Positions 6,092-7,408 of a stretch of 7,408 nt of DNA are shown here, piece by piece (the first letter of the stretch is position 1; every line of letters starts with the position of its first letter). The position numbers and the translations under genes were made by a program. This stretch comes from Burkholderiales bacterium (lineage in GTDB: Bacteria > Pseudomonadota > Gammaproteobacteria > Burkholderiales > SG8-39), in contig JADGRR010000132.1 in the NCBI GenBank assembly GCA_017880745.1, positions 1 through 7,408 on the forward strand, read 5' to 3'. A model generated the notes under the pieces. The model did not search any database. It saw only the letters and a program-made list of their open reading frames with translations, and was not told where the DNA came from.

Positions 6092-6924
6092 AGCTGTGCG
6101 GGTTCAACGTCGGCCTGGATCAGCCGATATTCCTGATCGCCGGCCCCTGCGTCATCGAATCGAGGCAGCTTGCGCTGGATACCGCGGGCATGCTGAAGGA
6201 GATCTGCGCCAGGCTGGGCGTGCCCTTCATCTACAAATCGTCCTACGACAAGGCCAACCGCAGCTCGGGCAAGTCCTTTCGCGGTCCGGGCGCGGACGAG
6301 GGCCTGAAGATTCTCGCCGAAGTGAAACGGCAGATCGGCGTGCCGGTGCTCACCGACGTGCATGAGATCGGCGAAATCGATGCGGCGGCCGCCGTGGTGG
6401 ACGTGCTGCAGACTCCGGCGTTTCTTTGCCGCCAGACCGATTTCATCAATGCCGTAGCCAGCGCCGGCAAGCCGGTGAACATCAAGAAAGGACAGTTCCT
6501 TGCGCCCGGGGACATGAAGAACGTCGTCGCCAAGGCGCGGCAAGCCAGCGGCATGGACAATATCCTGGTGTGCGAGCGCGGGACGAGTTTCGGCTACAAC
6601 AACCTGGTATCGGACATGCGCTCCCTCGCCATCATGCGCGAGACCGGCTGCCCGGTGGTGTTCGATGCCACGCATTCGGTGCAGCTGCCGGGGGGGCAGG
6701 GGACGGTGAGCGGCGGGCAGCGCGAATTCGTGCCGGTGCTGGCGCGCGCAGCGGTGGCGAGCGGCGTGTCCGGACTGTTCATGGAAACGCATCCCGATCC
6801 GGACAAGGCGTTGTCGGATGGCCCCAACGCCTGGCCGCTGGCGCGGATGAAAGAGTTGCTCGCAACGCTCAAAGCGCTGGACGACATCGTCAAGAAAGGC
6901 GGATTCGTGGAGCAGACGCTGTGA
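6088..6924 (+). CDS. kdsA: 3-deoxy-D-manno-octulosonate 8-phosphate synthase, metal-dependent type
   Basis: Condenses phosphoenolpyruvate with arabinose 5-phosphate to KDO-8-phosphate, a committed step toward the KDO of the lipopolysaccharide inner core. Its presence implies a Gram-negative envelope. The 278 residues match the usual size. Visible motifs are IAGPCVIES (17-25), YKSSYDKANRSS (49-60), FRGPG (64-68), TDVHE (89-93), PAFLCRQTDF (110-119), NIKKGQFLAPGD (131-142), ERGTSFGYNN (163-172), DATHSVQLPGG (193-203) and METHPDP (232-238). Cys21, His196, Glu233 and Asp244 correspond to the four metal ligands of the metal-dependent class (Aquifex type); E. coli KdsA has Asn at the Cys position. 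ATG 6088 overlaps the pyrG TGA (ATGA) and has no strong Shine-Dalgarno, which suggests translational coupling to pyrG. The frame is open further upstream inside pyrG, but family homology begins at 6088. Confidence 0.97.
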   Translation: MKLCGFNVGLDQPIFLIAGPCVIESRQLALDTAGMLKEICARLGVPFIYKSSYDKANRSSGKSFRGPGADEGLKILAEVKRQIGVPVLTDVHEIGEIDAAAAVVDVLQTPAFLCRQTDFINAVASAGKPVNIKKGQFLAPGDMKNVVAKARQASGMDNILVCERGTSFGYNNLVSDMRSLAIMRETGCPVVFDATHSVQLPGGQGTVSGGQREFVPVLARAAVASGVSGLFMETHPDPDKALSDGPNAWPLARMKELLATLKALDDIVKKGGFVEQTL

Positions 6925-6936
6925 GTAGTGGCATAT

Positions 6937-6963
6937 GCCGCGGAAGACGCAAAGGACGCAGAG
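6937..6963 (+). repeat. Degenerate 9-bp tandem repeat in the kdsA-eno gap
   Basis: Three adjacent 9-base units read GCCGCGGAA, GACGCAAAG and GACGCAGAG; the last two differ at one position. They start 12 bases after the kdsA stop. The pattern of GACGCAAAG-like nonamers resembles short dispersed repeats seen between genes in many environmental bacterial genomes; this resemblance is from memory and not checked. No hairpin or T-run makes it a terminator. Confidence 0.55.
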
Positions 6964-7033
6964 TGAATCAGGCTGCTTTTTGCTCGCGCCCTCCATATCC
7001 TCTGCTGTCAAAACCCGCATTTGAATCTGGCAC

Positions 7034-7038
7034 AAGGA
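7034..7038 (+). promoter_or_regulatory. Ribosome binding site of eno
   Basis: AAGGA lies 7 bases before the ATG at 7046. It is the only well-placed Shine-Dalgarno in the window and fixes the eno start. It also fits the high expression expected of enolase, in contrast to the weak sites of pyrG, kdsA and hutI. Confidence 0.8.
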
Positions 7039-7045
7039 CAAGAAC

Positions 7046-7408
7046 ATGAGCTCGATAGTTGACGTAGTGGCGAGGGAGATACTGGATTCGCGCGGCAATC
7101 CGACCGTGGAAGCCGACGTGCTGCTCGAGTCCGGCGTGATGGGGCGCGCGGCGGTACCCTCGGGCGCCTCGACCGGCACGCGCGAGGCAATCGAGCTGCG
7201 CGACGGCGACAAGCAGCGCTATCTCGGCAAGGGCGTGCTGCACGCGGTCGAGCACGTCAATACCGAGATCTCCGAAGCGATCATGGGCCTGGACGCGACC
7301 GAGCAGAGTTTCATCGACAAGATCCTGATCGATCTGGACGGTACCGAAAACAAGTCGCGCCTGGGCGCCAACGCGCTGCTGGCCGTGTCCATGGCAGTGG
7401 CCAAGGCC
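7046..7408 (+). CDS. eno: Enolase, N-terminal part (cut by window end)
   Basis: Interconverts 2-phosphoglycerate and phosphoenolpyruvate in glycolysis and gluconeogenesis; in many Proteobacteria it is also a component of the RNA degradosome. The first 121 codons are present with no stop. The family is usually about 425-430 residues, so roughly 300 residues lie beyond the window. Visible are IVDVVAREILDSRGNPTVE (4-22), the mobile active-site loop SGAST (39-43, Ser42 being the Mg-contacting serine) and DGTENKSRLGANA (98-110). The catalytic Glu/Lys residues of the barrel domain lie downstream and cannot be judged. The ATG has AAGGA 7 bases upstream. It follows kdsA by 121 bp, the usual gene order in beta- and gammaproteobacteria, where a shared transcript is likely. 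I saw no convincing separate promoter in the gap. Confidence 0.97.
   Translation, partial: MSSIVDVVAREILDSRGNPTVEADVLLESGVMGRAAVPSGASTGTREAIELRDGDKQRYLGKGVLHAVEHVNTEISEAIMGLDATEQSFIDKILIDLDGTENKSRLGANALLAVSMAVAKA

Noticed and set aside
6925..7045. Separate eno promoter in the kdsA-eno gap
   Set aside because: Candidate -35 boxes such as TTGCTC (6980-6985) and CTGTCA (7005-7010) have no acceptable -10 at the right spacing.
6058..7212. 384-codon minus-strand open frame opposite kdsA and the eno start
   Set aside because: Shadow frame crossing two real genes and the repeat-bearing gap; its LCVLCVF stretch is just the translated nonamer repeat.

Overview
The window looks like a piece of a GC-rich betaproteobacterial chromosome. 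This rests on the gene order pyrG-kdsA-eno and on the wording of the PyrG, KdsA and enolase sequences, which read as betaproteobacterial to me. No alignment or taxonomic search was run, so the assignment is an inference. It is mostly core metabolism, with one accessory lipid gene at the left end. There are no rRNA or tRNA genes, no CRISPR array, no transposase and no integrase.

Layout. Positions 1-185 hold no gene but contain three consecutive strong hairpins. The first and third share an identical 20-bp core in opposite orientation. Positions 186-2996 (minus strand) encode a 936-residue protein that fuses an acyl carrier protein, a fatty acyl-AMP ligase-like enzyme and a membrane-anchored PlsC-type acyltransferase. 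A 56-bp divergent gap (2997-3052) with a -10-like box and a small palindrome separates it from hutI (3053-4273, plus strand), the imidazolonepropionase of histidine degradation. No other hut gene is visible beside it.

A 132-bp gap (4274-4405) contains a heptamer-repeat hairpin and a plausible promoter for pyrG (CTP synthase, 4406-6091). pyrG overlaps kdsA (KDO-8-phosphate synthase, 6088-6924) by four bases. After another 121-bp gap carrying a degenerate 9-bp tandem repeat comes eno (enolase), which starts at 7046 and is cut by the window end.

How the genes fit together. kdsA uses phosphoenolpyruvate, the product of enolase, to make the KDO sugar of lipopolysaccharide. CTP from PyrG is later needed to activate KDO as CMP-KDO and also for phospholipid synthesis. 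The pyrG-kdsA-eno block is therefore a familiar nucleotide, envelope and glycolysis cluster. The left-hand fusion protein probably activates free fatty acids, loads them on its own carrier domain and passes them to a membrane lipid acceptor. That role is inferred from domain content. The points most worth a second look are that three-domain fusion, the inverted hairpin pair at its 3' side, the isolated hutI, and the metal-ligand set that marks KdsA as the metal-dependent class. I saw no clearly new multi-gene system.
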